In this document: in pieces, positions 1 to 10,593 of the stretch
Layout of the letters: every line of letters starts with the position of its first letter
How positions within the stretch are numbered: the first letter of the stretch is position 1
NCBI GenBank assembly: GCA_028015205.1
Contig: CM051520.1
Location: 7,102,501-7,166,500 of the forward strand
Source: Mytilisepta virgata
Lineage: Eukaryota; Mollusca; Bivalvia; Mytilida; Mytilidae
Length of the DNA: 64,000 nt
Direction: 5' to 3'
Made by a program: the position numbers and the translations under genes
The notes under the pieces: model-generated
The model's input: the letters and a program-made list of their open reading frames with translations, nothing else
Database searches by the model: none
Told to the model about the DNA's origin: nothing

Positions 1-789
1 AGATTTTATTTAAAAGTACCAAAACTCTTAGTGTTTCACACTGAGCTTGGTAGACTGTTCCATAGAAAAGGCCCAGTGTAGCTGAATGACAGTTTAATTC
101 AGTTTTCGATTTTGGGACATACAAATTACCGTTTACAATATTTCTTAAATTATATGGATTGCTTTCTGAAATATACTTAATTCTATCAGTCAAATATAAA
201 GGGACTTTTTGGGGAATGCGGAAAACTTGTTGGTCTGACGGACTGACTGGCGGAGTGCAAATCTGAAATTTCAAAATAAAATTTCCTCTGGCTTCCACGG
301 TATATGAGGAACTAAAAATAAGAATCGAAACAACAGCATTAACTGATTTGGTAACACTCTGATTTGTTTTCCGTGTAGAACTTTGGCAACAGCTTGTCAT
401 GCATTGGCATCTGATAATGTACGAAAACAATTCATATCCTACCTTAGTATACAGAAAACATCAGATTTTACTGTCAGGGCACCTGTTATCATTTATAAAC
501 ACATTAAAAAAAGTTATGTTCTAGGTTATTACCAATAATAAATATAACAAGTAATAATTGAGTTGGGATGCCAACAATAAGTCTCCCAAACGAAATTCCC
601 CATAAGCTACTAAACAAGCAACTTGTCAACCATCCCTCCCCCCACCCCCAAAATAAATTAAATCTATGAATGCATCTGAAGGGTTTCCAATTTAAAAAGG
701 AAGTAAGAATATTTATATGGTTTTATGGTGGAGATCTCAAAGGTTCTAAAGTTACTAATTTGAGGGATATATACTGGTTGACATTCTGG
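1..789. other. AT-rich sequence without recognised gene
   Basis: No long open frame and no family I recognise on either strand. There are short homopolymer runs, and diverged monomers of the neighbouring tandem repeat begin near the right end. Confidence 0.5.
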
Positions 790-2480
790 GTCATCGGATA
801 TAGTTCTGATAGACCATCTAAGGACTATTGCTACCAAGTCTAGTTCTAATTGGTCATGTGGTTCCAGACAAGAAGATTTTTCAATGAATGTTCCAATAGG
901 GCCCTATGTTAAACTAAGTTCGGCTGTGGCTGCCATCTTGGTTAACAGTCTGTGTCATTGGACATTATTCTGAAAGAGAACTTCCTGAGGACCATTACTG
1001 ACAAGTCTGGTTCCAATTGGCCATGTAGTTTCATAGAAGATTTTTTAAATTCATCCCCCTTTTTTCTAATTTTAGTAACATCAGCCAAGTCGGGGATGTC
1101 AGACATAACTTTGGACGGGGGCCACCCAAGGACCATTCCACCAAGTTTGCTCCCAATTGACCCAGTGGAGATTTTTTTTTAAATATCGCCATAAGGTCCT
1201 ATGTTAAATTAAGTTCAGCTGTGGCGGCCATCTTGGTTGACAGTCCCGGTGAGGAAATTTCTTAAAGAGGACTGTCTATGGACCATTGCTGACAAGTCTG
1301 GTTCCAATTGGCCATGTAGTTTCATAGAAGATTTTTTAAATTCATCCCCCTTTTTTCTAATTTTAGTAACATCAGTCAAGTCGGGGATGTCAGACATAAC
1401 TTTGGACGGGGGCCACCCAAGGACCATTCCACCAAGTTTGCTCCCAATTGACCCAGTGGAGATTTTTTTTTAAATATCGCCACAAGGTCCTATGTTAAAT
1501 TAAGTTCAGCTGTGGCGGCCATCTTGGTTGACAGTCCCGGTGAGGAAATTTCTTAAAGAGGACTGTCTATGGACCATTGCTGACAAGTCTGGTTCCAATT
1601 GGCCATGTAGTTTCATAGAAGATTTTTTAAATTCATCCCCCTTTTTTCTAATTTTAGTAACATCAACCAAGTCGGGGATGTCAGACATAACTTTGGACGA
1701 GGGCCACCCCAGGACCATTCCACCAAGTTTGCTCCCAATTGACCCAGTGGAGCTTTTTTTTAAATATCGCCATAAGGTCCTATGTTAAATTAAGTTCAGC
1801 TGTGGCGGCAATCTTGGTTGACAGTCCCGGTGAGGAAATTTCTTAAAGAGGACTGTCTATGGACCATTGCTGACAAGTCTGGTTTCAAGTGGCCATGTAG
1901 TTTCATAGAAGATTTTTTAAATTCATCCCCCTTTGTTCTAATTTTAGTAACATCAGCCAAGTCGGGGATGTCAGACATAACTTTGGACGGGGGCCACCCA
2001 AGGACCATTCCACCAAGTTTGCTCCCAATTGACCCAGTGGAGATTTTTTTTAAATATCGCCATAAGGTCCTATGTTAAATTAAGTTCAGCTGTGGCGGCC
2101 ATCTTGGTTGACAGTCGCGGTGAGGAAATTTCTTAAAGAGGACTGTCTATGGACCATTGCTGCCAAGTCTGGTTCCAACTGGTCAAGTGATTTCAGACAA
2201 GAATATTTTTTAATGAATTTTCCCATAGGGTCTGATGTTAAACTAAGTTCGACTGTGGCAGCGATCTTGGTTGACACTCCGGGCTATCCGACATACCTTT
2301 TAAAAAGGGCAATCTAGGGAACATTGCTGCCAAGTCTGGTTCAAATCTGCTCATTGGTTTCAAACAAGAATATTTTTTTTTTTTTTAAATATTCCCATTA
2401 TGTCCTATGTTAAACTAAGTTCGGCTGTGGTGGCGATTTTGGTTGAGTCCACCTCTACAGCATAATTCTTAAATAGGACC
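790..2480. repeat. Dimeric 291-bp tandem repeat
   Basis: The landmark GTCGGGGATGTCAGACATAA recurs near 1090, 1381, 1672 and 1962, giving a period of 290-291 bp. Inside each period the phrase GGACCATT occurs twice, followed by related but diverged text (one with GCTGACAAGTCTGGTTCCAA, the other with CCACCAAGTTTGCTCCCAAT). The unit is therefore a dimer of two half-units of about 145 bp. More diverged monomers flank the block at 800-945 and 2150-2470. Short open frames of 60-86 codons run through every unit on both strands. They are by-products of the repeat, not genes. Confidence 0.9.
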
Positions 2481-2639
2481 ATCTAAGGACCATTGCTGCC
2501 AAGTACGAATCGAATTGGTCAAGTGGTTTCAAGTATTTATCAGATTGTGTCATCGGACATTATTCTGAAAGAGAACACATTTGAAATCTCTGCATTGAAA
2601 TTTGGGACCACCTTATACACACCTCTTTATTCAAATGCT

Positions 2640-2935
2640 GCATCAGAGACATATAAATTATATGACAAACGAACAATGTACGGACAATGGCCTTAAACAA
2701 TAAAGGATACCATGAACGCTCTTTTAGCGTATAACGTATGCTTTAGCGTTTCGTTTAGCGTGCATGGTATGGTTTATCGTACACCATTTCGTTTAGCGTT
2801 GATCGTTTTGATTACCTTATGGTATATGGTTTATCGTGCATCGTATATTTTTGTGTTTTCCATATAAGGTCACTTTTAGCGTTTGCCATATATGGTACTT
2901 TTAGCGTTTGCCATATATGGAAGTTGTTTGCGGGA
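2640..2935. repeat. Degenerate TTTAGCG iteron block (left arm)
   Basis: Dense short iterons of the type TTTAGCGTTTCGTTTAGCGT, GTTTATCGT and CCATATATGG. The reverse complement of this vocabulary (ACGCTAAACG, CGATAAAC-like) fills 6412-6725, so the two blocks form a diverged inverted pair about 3.5 kb apart. No open frame of note. Confidence 0.7.
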
Positions 2936-3054
2936 CAAGGATTTATTTAGAAAAACTTTGAATTAATTTATATTTTACTTTTTTTTTTTATTGTTTATTG
3001 TTTTTGTTTAAAATAGATTATTAGCAATTGTTGTATTATCATGCTTAATACAAA

Positions 3055-3440
3055 CAAGAGGCTCTCAAGAGCCTGAATTGCTCACCTGGCAAACAATGCA
3101 CTATAAAATAAATTAATAAATTAATGTTTGTTGTAAATTAAATTGAGTATTAAAGGTCATGTAAAATGCTGAAAATACCTTTAAAAGCCTTTCAAGAACC
3201 TCTGGAAAGTTTGTTCTGGTTACCTATGTGACCTTAAATCTTTGGCATCTAAAAAGTGATCTCTTTTTTTCTGAAGTATCACAGTTTCAATTATATGTAC
3301 TTGAAAAGGAAATATTGCAGCAACAATCATGCTAATTTTCATCCAAATCCCCCTAGTAGTTTCAGAGGAGAAGATGTTTGAAAATTTTTTAACAACGATG
3401 ATGACGGACACCAAGTGATGGCAATTAAAAGCTCACATAT
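3055..3440. mobile_element. Short non-autonomous element, GCTCACCTGG family, 3' end truncated
   Basis: It starts with a perfect hairpin AGGCTCTcaAGAGCCT (3059-3074), followed by GCTCACCTGG (3080-3089). It ends with a GAC-rich run and the phrase CCAAGTGATGGC...GCTCAC at about 3395-3436. In the longer relative at 60.43-62.80 kb this last phrase leads into a closing GGCCC/GGGCC hairpin, which is missing here. No coding capacity. Confidence 0.65.
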
Positions 3441-3542
3441 TATGAAGTTTAATCGTTGTTATACAACATTCTCACCATCACACTTCACTAAGGATACCAT
3501 GTTTACTTTAAAAACCAAATATTGTTGAAATCCGAGCAAGTG

Positions 3543-4025
3543 TAAACAAGAGGCTCAGCAGAGCCTGTATCCCTCACCTGGAGTCTAGTTTTCATTGGAC
3601 ATTTAATCAACTATTTGACCAAGTTTGTTGCAATTGGTTCAATTGTTCAGGGAAAATTTGTTGAAGATTTATTTTTCATAAGGTTTAATGTTAAAATATG
3701 TTCCCTGATGGTGGTAGTCCTGGCAGGAAGTCGATAAAATTGACCAGAAATAAGGGTCAATGTAACAGAACCCGACCTCAAATTACACAAACCAATAACT
3801 CCTAAATAGAATTTGGGATTCCCTTCAAAATTTCAGGGTAGGTAGATCTTAACATGGCAAACATTTTTCAATTTACATTTCACTTATATCTCAATTAGTT
3901 TTGGAGATAAATGCCAAAATGTTGAAATTTTGAAAATTTGACAAAAAAGGGCAATAACTCCTAAATGAGTTTCCTTCAAAATTTCAGGTTAGGTAGATCT
4001 TGTCATGCTGATCAATTTTACAGAT
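3543..4025. repeat. Second 5' end of the GCTCACCTGG family with internal repeats
   Basis: Starts with the same leader (AGGCTCagcAGAGCCT hairpin, then CTCACCTGG). From about 3780 it carries two copies of a roughly 190-bp unit (AATAACTCCTAAAT ... TTTCAGG.TAGGTAGATCTT). A related unit lies at 61.45-61.71 kb. No 3' hairpin end was found before the next repeat. Confidence 0.5.
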
Positions 4026-4029
4026 GGTT

Positions 4030-4140
4030 GAGCGTGTAATGCACCAAACCACATTCACACGATACACGCACACGATTCGCATGTTACACGCAAACCACAC
4101 GATGCACGTTACACGATACACGATTTCCAATCGTGCGATT
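4030..4140. repeat. CACACGATACACG iteron block
   Basis: Repeated CACACGA/GATACACG/TTACACG words, a third short-iteron block between the TTTAGCG block at 2.64-2.94 kb and the CGCTAAA block at 6.41-6.73 kb. It shares their short ACG/CGA-containing word style, not a strict sequence. Confidence 0.5.
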
Positions 4141-4554
4141 TCTATTAATTATGTTTGTAAGATACGAACGGAATATAACGAAACGAATTAATAAAATTTT
4201 GTGTCAGATATGAATAGCAGTAAAATATATTTAAAATTTTCGTTTGATTTGAAATAAATAAATATGATAAAAGCATGAAAAGGAAGCCGGTTTAATTAAA
4301 CGGCCCACATTAAACTTTTTTCATAAATACAAATATTTATATGCATATGCTATTTTTTTAATGGGAAATTTATTTCACTTTATAACAGAGCTGTAAAATT
4401 ATATTTTAAATTTATTTAAAATCTATAAACCTTTTCATGTTATTTTAATCTAATTATAACTAGCTATGGCATACTAACCTAAATTTATATGATAATAATA
4501 AACTTGTCAGCAAAATAAACATTACGCCACAATTATGGCTCCTTTCAAACAAAA

Positions 4555-5165
4555 GACATCATGTCATTGGGGTAGTCTACGAACGACATTTAATTAGACA
4601 AGGGATTAAGAGTTCCACTGATGGGACAGATTCTTATTTACCTGTACATCTACTTCAGATATACAATGTTTAATGGTTTAATTATAAGTTAAATTGTAAT
4701 AATATTTTATTTATTCATTAACAATATAAAGTTTAATATAAAATATTAACTGTTAATATATAGTTGATATAAATATGATATTTTTTTAATTATTTATTCA
4801 TTTAAAACATTATTTAACAACAAGTGAATAAAAATATTTAAATATTCTCTATGTAAAACATTTGTACACACATGTAAATATATTTATAATATAATTGTAG
4901 GTTATCTGAAAACGTAACTCTAAATGCATCATTTGAATATAATATTTATTTTGTCAATAAATTGTTTTTAATGATCTATTTTATTTTCAGTAAATTCATG
5001 TATACTTAATTTTATCAATTTTATTTAGCTATGTCAAATTTCTTATGTAATCTTTTCTTCAATTAGAAAGCCCATCTCAGGTAAATTTACAGGTAAACAT
5101 GTAGAACCTCTTAATCCCTTGTCTAATTATATGTTGTTTTAGCTTAGTAGTCGTCCGGCAAATAA
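4555..5165. repeat. Fold-back repeat, about 600 bp
   Basis: TAATTAGACAAGGGATTAAGAG at 4590-4611 recurs inverted as CTCTTAATCCCTTGTCTAATTA around 5107-5128. The outer flanks (a TACGAACGAC-like phrase on the left, GTCGTCCGGC on the right, ACCTGTA.AT.TAC motifs inside) also pair loosely. The middle is very AT-rich. This fits a MITE-like palindromic element. No target duplication was found. Confidence 0.5.
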
Positions 5166-5506
5166 ACCGTCTTGGGAAAATAATAACCAAATAATTACTT
5201 ACGTAAAAATGTACTATGCAGATATAAATTAATAAATGATTTTGTCAAAAAACATTTAAAATCGAAAGATTAGAAGCTGTGCAATAGCCAGGTGAGCTAA
5301 AAATGGGAGTTTATGTTATAACCTGCATGGAAAGAGTGGCTGGGGGGGGGGGTTGATTAAAATGATGGGGAATCAATGTTTTTTTCTCCACCAGGTACAT
5401 TTCATCGAACAAATTGTTTTCAATTCCGTATATGTACAATGATATACGTGTATATGTGACTGATAAAATCAAGTTCACAGATCACACACCAGGTTATCCC
5501 TCAGGA
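5166..5506. other. Spacer with poly-G tract
   Basis: Mixed sequence with a G10 run near 5343. Nothing else recognised. Confidence 0.4.
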
Positions 5507-5608
5507 CCTAATAGCTTAACAGTTACAAAATCAAATGGTTCAGCTTCCTATTTCGGCCCTAATAGCTTAACAGTTACAAAATCAAATGGTTCAGCTTCCT
5601 ATTTCGGC
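5507..5608. repeat. Perfect 51-bp direct duplication
   Basis: CCTAATAGCTTAACAGTTAC... is present twice, at 5507 and 5558, without mismatch. The period of 51 keeps frame within a short plus-strand open frame (5414-5611), but there is no other support for coding. Confidence 0.85.
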
Positions 5609-5611
5609 TAA

Positions 5612-6411
5612 GTGCATTTTGAAGGGCTAATTGCACAAAGTCCGGCCTATGCGGTTTGTAGACGTACCAATGAAAGGAGTCTTTTATAAATTTTGTTAAT
5701 ATACATTGATAATATTAATATCTAGAAAGACATAAAGTCAATTGGACTCTGTTCATTTTACTTCTTGTAAGTTGTACTTAAACTGATAATTACTATTTAA
5801 CCTTACACAATGGCAAACTATTTACATGTATATGTATATTGAGTAGATTGGCAGTAATTTATTTTTTTTTTAACAATGCCTATATACCTACAGTGAGGGA
5901 AGTTTTGCTCATACAAGTACATGTATAGTGAAATTAAAACTAAAATATACGTGCAAAGAAGCGAAGAATGACATATGGCTTTACACTTTTAATAATCCAC
6001 TTCCCAAACACTGTTGAAAAATACGCAACCATATAATAAAAGAATTCGTACCTGTAAGCAATAAATACTCTGATGCCCGTTTCTATGCACAAGATGTGCT
6101 TATTTTGATGACTTACTCGGACACAATCGTAAATTTCTTTCATAAATAATGCAAAAAGTGTTTAAATTATTTCTTTTTTTTTTAAACCTAGAATCGAAAA
6201 TGTATAATGAATTTATTTTGCAGAACATTCAGGTGAAATAATTATTAGTAGGCCTATAATATTAATTTTTTGTTGACTTTTTAATTAACTTATTTATTTA
6301 TTATTTATTACTTAATTATTTATTATTATTATTATTTATCTTTATTTTTAATTCTGTGACCTATACATTTCTGTTTTCTCTACATAGAAGAGGCGTGGTC
6401 TTCATATTAAA
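5612..6411. other. AT-rich spacer, nothing recognised
   Basis: AT-rich text with (TTA)n-like runs around 6290-6350. The 67-codon minus-strand frame at 5940-6143 has no recognisable features. Confidence 0.45.
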
Positions 6412-6725
6412 CGACCAATCACCGTAGGATACGCTGAACGAAAGATGTACGCTGAAGCAAACACTAAACGAAACGATGAACGATACCATTTACCAAACGA
6501 TGTACCATACGCTAAATAAAACGCTAAACGGTACTAATTACCATACGATACACGATATCATAAACCATATGCTAAACAAAACCCTAAACGCTGTTTTCCA
6601 CCAAACGCTGAGATTTACCATTATGTCAAACAATAAACAAAACGATGCATGGACACTGAACGGATGTTGTACAAACGATGTACGAACGCTAAATGAACAA
6701 TGTACGGACCCCAGAAGTGTTAACT
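6412..6725. repeat. Degenerate CGCTAAACG iteron block (right arm)
   Basis: Runs of ACGCTAAACG, AAACGATG and GATACCATT, the inverted counterpart of the TTTAGCG block at 2640-2935. A 92-codon open frame here (6476-6754) is made of the iterons (repeating N-T-L-N-K-T-like residues) and is not considered a gene. Confidence 0.7.
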
Positions 6726-6742
6726 TTTACGTTACAGCATGT

Positions 6743-8131
6743 GTAGATATATAATACTATTTTTGATATATATGCTATATTTATCATGAATTGTCAAACA
6801 TTTAATCATCTTCAATATCATTCTCATCAAATTCAACCCCATTTTCTTTCGCTTTTTCCTGAGAAATTTCCCCGGAACCAATATTGTATGATAATATATA
6901 TATATACAAAAACTAGAACTGTCCTGAAACAATATGTCTGTTTTAAAGCCTACACAAAGTTCAAATCATCTTACTTTTCAAAGTACTCACCCAAACAGAA
7001 AATCGTCACAATGTGCACATCTCCATCTTGTGATCTAACATTCCATAAATTTTCATTAGAATCATGCAAATAATGTAGGAGGAGTTTTGGACAATACACG
7101 GAACAAAGTTTTGTTAAAAATATGCCTAAGTTCAAACAGCCATACCTTTTCATTTTTTGTCAAAACAGAAATTCATGACAATATGCACATCTCAATAAAT
7201 TGATCTAACACTCCATAAAGTTTCATCCGAATCATTCAAGCAATGTAGGGGGAGCTGCGGACAACACATGGAATGAAGTTTTCTTAAAAATTGCTTTGTT
7301 CAAAGAGCCATATCTTTTACATTTCTTCTCCAAATAGAAATTCCTGAATATACGCACATCTCCATATAGTGATCTAACACTCCATAAAGTTTATTAAGAA
7401 TCATGCAAGTAATGTAGGAGAAGTTGCAGACAACACATGGAACGAAGTTTTGTTAAAAATTTTCTAAGTTCAAACACCCATATCGTTTACATTTTAGGTC
7501 CAAATAGTAATTCCTTATAATATGCACATCTCCATATAGTGATCTAACACTCCATTAACTTTCATGAGAGTCATGCAAATAATGTAGGGGGAATTGCGGA
7601 CAATACACAGAACAAAGTTTTGTTAAAAATTGCCCAAGTCCAAACAGCCATATCTTTTACATTTTTTGTCAAAACAGAAATTCCTGACAATATGCACATC
7701 TCCATATAGTGATCTAACACTCCTTAAGTTTCATGAGAATCATGCAAGTAATGTAGAAGGAGTTGGGAGTTATTTCGGACAGACAGACTGAAACCTATAT
7801 CCCTCCAAACTTCATTTGCAGGGGGGTATAATTATAACTGACATCATCTTGAATGAAATAACGATCTGTTTATAAGGCTGGATCGCTATCGTAATCAGCA
7901 CATTTGAAAATATTCAATAATACACAATACCATGAGAAGAACTTAAATTTCCTTCACTGTCAGTGTCATGATTATCAAGACACACTATAAAACTGTATTA
8001 ATTAGAATGTTCTATTTATGAAAATTGCCAAAATATTAATTATGAAAATCTATCCAAGGATCCATATCATGAAATATACATACATACACAGCGCTCTTTT
8101 AATCATTGGCTACCAACCCCTTCTTGTGCAG
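6743..8131. repeat. Tandem duplication copy A, 170-bp units
   Basis: It begins with ATATATAATACTATTTTTGA and ends at ...CTTGTGCAG. The same sequence starts again at 8131, so this is the first copy of a direct duplication of about 1.39 kb. Inside, GATCTAACA(C/T)TCC recurs at 7032, 7202, 7371, 7541 and 7711, a period of 170 bp. The right part (7740-8100) recurs at 14.4-14.75, 28.86-29.24 and 35.6-35.98 kb. It also contains the uninterrupted form of the site at which copy B carries the DIRS element (TCCATTA at 7551-7557). Confidence 0.85.
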
Positions 8132-8970
8132 ATATATATATAATGCTATTTTTGATATATATGCTATATTTAACATGAATTGTCAAACAATTAATCATCT
8201 TCAATATCATTCCCATCAAATTCAACCCCATTTTCTTTTGCTTTATCCTGGGAAATTTCCCCGGAACCAATATTGTATGATAATATATATATATATGTAT
8301 GTGTGTGTGTGTGTATACACAAACTAGAACTGTCCTGAAAGTGACCAATACGGTTCTCCCGCAACAACATGTCTGTTTTAAAGCCTACACAAAGTTCAAA
8401 TCATCTTACTTTTCAAAGTACTCACCCAAACAGAAAATCCTAACAATGTGCACATCTTCATAATGTGATCTAACATTTCATAAATTTTCATGAGAATCAT
8501 GCAAATAATGTGGGAGGAGTTTTGGACAATACACAGAACAAAGTTCAAAAAAGCCATATCTTTTACATTGTTTGTCAAAACAGAAATTCCTGACAATATG
8601 CACATCTCCATAAATTGATCTAACACTCCATAAAGTTTCATCCGAATCAACCAAGCAATGTAGGGGGGAGTTGTGGACAACACATGGAATGAAGTTTTCT
8701 AAAAAATTGCTACGTTCAAACTTGCAGCCATATCTTTTACATTTCTTCTCCAAATAGAAATTCCTGACAATACACACATCTCCATATAGTGATCTAACAC
8801 TCCATAAAGTTTATTGAGAATCATGCAAGTAATGTAGGAGAAGTTGCGGACAACACATGGAACAAAGTTTTGTTAACAATTTTCTAAGTTCAAACACCCA
8901 TATCTTTTACATTTTAGGTCCAAATAGTAATTCCTTATAACATGCACATCTCCATATAGTGATCTAACAC
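8132..8970. repeat. Tandem duplication copy B, left half
   Basis: Repeats 6743-7550 with small differences, including a TATATG/TGTGTG microsatellite near 8280-8315. It stops abruptly at ...CTAACAC, where the DIRS element begins. The remainder of copy B resumes at 14048. Confidence 0.85.
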
Positions 8971-8977
8971 TCCATTA

Positions 8978-9140
8978 TATTACATAATCCTGGGCTATTC
9001 TCGTATTAATAATTGAATCTTTTATTTCTTTATTGATTCGCACGCCTTCTTCACAGCTCATTGATTTTGAACCTGACAGGTGTACCCAGTACTATAAAAG
9101 AGATCCATACCAAGTTTTTGTCCTCTTTTATTTTTAAGGC
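8978..9140 (+). repeat. DIRS left terminal repeat
   Basis: Bases 9003-9140 pair with 13850-13970 on the other strand (for example CCTGACAGGTGTACCCAGTA on the left and its complement near 13895-13915). The outermost 43 bases (8978-9020) are not in the right terminus but are complementary to 13638-13681 in the internal complementary region. The left repeat has a small insertion (CGCACGCC) that the right one lacks. Confidence 0.9.
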
Positions 9141-9249
9141 CGCACGCCTTGCACGTGGTATCAACTCGACCACATTAGCTTTCATTTCGTTAAGAATCTT
9201 GACGGAAACTACACGTATTTTTGTACACACTGTGTCTATTTGTCCAGCT

Positions 9250-10593
9250 ATGGCCAGGACTTTATCTTCCTCGTCCGGTGAAAGTGATGCTGATAAGCAA
9301 AGCAAAAGCAAAGTAAATAATGACAGTGAAATCATGAAACTTTTTGATTCCGAGGAAGATTTTGAAGAATTTTCCGGATTTTCACATCATTCCGGTACCG
9401 AGACGGTAAATACTTCACAGAAAGGTGAAGGTCACGACAAGCAGGGAACTTCCGCTGTCTCAGAGAAATCAATAAAAGGACACGGCAAAGGACCGGGGAA
9501 GAATAAGAAGGGTAAAGCACCCATGAAGAAAAGAGCAGAGAAACGACAGAATCCGGACGTACCGGGACCATCTCATACCTCTCCTAAGAAACAAGCCAAG
9601 CTCGATGACATGACCAATGATCTTATTGAGAATACACAGCGAGGTTTATTCGAGAACTTTTCGAACAACTTATTGAAAGTCATTACACTTCAGGGTAAAA
9701 AAGGTCAAGTTACTGGTAGTAGTCAGGGTAATGTTGATCCTGGAAGTACTTGTCAGAATAAGGTCAGTCAAGATAATGCCCAGAGTCCGCCACCTGCACG
9801 TCAGGATGAGGTCGATAGTGACAACATGTTTTCTGACAATGATGTAAATTCTGTCGATGAATCCGATCAGAAATATGAATATACCACGCCAAAAATATTT
9901 GACGAGGATATGAAGTTTGGCAATGATATTAATGCCAGTATTGCTTCAATAGTTGTAAAAATTTGCACTAGGAAGTCTGACATTTCATCCTATACAGATA
10001 ATCTTAAAATTCCGGGCCACGTTCAAGCATTAGCCCCACCTCAGGTGAATCCAGAAATGTGGCAATTTCTTGAGAGGAAGGCGAAAACCGAAGATTTGCA
10101 GTTGCAAACAATCCAAAAGATTCTTGCCGCAGGCTTAATACCTCTACTAAATATGGCAGTCACTTTAAGAGATAAAAGGGATCTTGACAAACAGAATTCG
10201 AGAGAACTTGTTAAGAAAAGTATTACTGTGTTGAGTAATCTTCATTTTGAAGTCTCAGTTAAAAGACGAATGTCATTAAAGCCACACATTGATAAGAAAT
10301 TTCATACTCTCTGCTCTAGAAATGAACCAGTCGGTAAACATTTATTTGGCAATGAAGTCAGTAAAAGATTAAAGGATATTAATGAAGCGCAGAAGCTTAA
10401 TAAGTCAATTTCATATAATGGTCCAAAAAACTTCAGAGGAAAACCCTTCACGTTCTTCAGGAAACAGAATGTGCAGAGACGGGAAGGTCAAAGAGGACAG
10501 TATCCCAACAGGGGGTCATACCAGAGAAGGAATCCTATGGTACTTCCAAGAAGTTGCAGACAGCAATTTCAGCAACAAAAACGACGGTTTTAA
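9250..10593 (+). CDS. DIRS ORF1, gag-like protein
   Basis: An open frame of 447 codons when started at the ATG at 9250 (MARTLSSSSGESDADK). I prefer this start because the earlier in-frame ATG at 9061 lies inside the terminal repeat and would encode only terminal-repeat sequence. In DIRS elements ORF1 is taken to be a gag-like, nucleic-acid-binding structural protein. Seen here are an acidic, serine-rich N-terminus; a strongly basic stretch around residues 80-115 (KGPGKNKKGKAPMKKRAEKR, nuclear-localisation-like); a central helical-looking segment; and an Arg/Gly/Gln-rich C-terminus typical of RNA-binding tails. No CCHC zinc knuckle is visible. The frame is intact although the downstream ORFs are broken. 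It overlaps the start of the pol frame by about 40 bases. Confidence 0.75.
   Translation: MARTLSSSSGESDADKQSKSKVNNDSEIMKLFDSEEDFEEFSGFSHHSGTETVNTSQKGEGHDKQGTSAVSEKSIKGHGKGPGKNKKGKAPMKKRAEKRQNPDVPGPSHTSPKKQAKLDDMTNDLIENTQRGLFENFSNNLLKVITLQGKKGQVTGSSQGNVDPGSTCQNKVSQDNAQSPPPARQDEVDSDNMFSDNDVNSVDESDQKYEYTTPKIFDEDMKFGNDINASIASIVVKICTRKSDISSYTDNLKIPGHVQALAPPQVNPEMWQFLERKAKTEDLQLQTIQKILAAGLIPLLNMAVTLRDKRDLDKQNSRELVKKSITVLSNLHFEVSVKRRMSLKPHIDKKFHTLCSRNEPVGKHLFGNEVSKRLKDINEAQKLNKSISYNGPKNFRGKPFTFFRKQNVQRREGQRGQYPNRGSYQRRNPMVLPRSCRQQFQQQKRRF

Noticed and set aside
942..2317. Series of 60-86-codon genes on both strands
   Set aside because: They repeat with the 291-bp DNA unit, overlap on opposite strands and have no protein features.
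6476..6754. 92-codon protein rich in Asn/Thr/Leu
   Set aside because: It is a translation of the CGCTAAACG iterons.
9061..9249. N-terminal extension of the DIRS gag-like protein from the ATG at 9061
   Set aside because: The ATG and following codons lie in the terminal repeat. The ATG at 9250 begins the gag-like acidic sequence.
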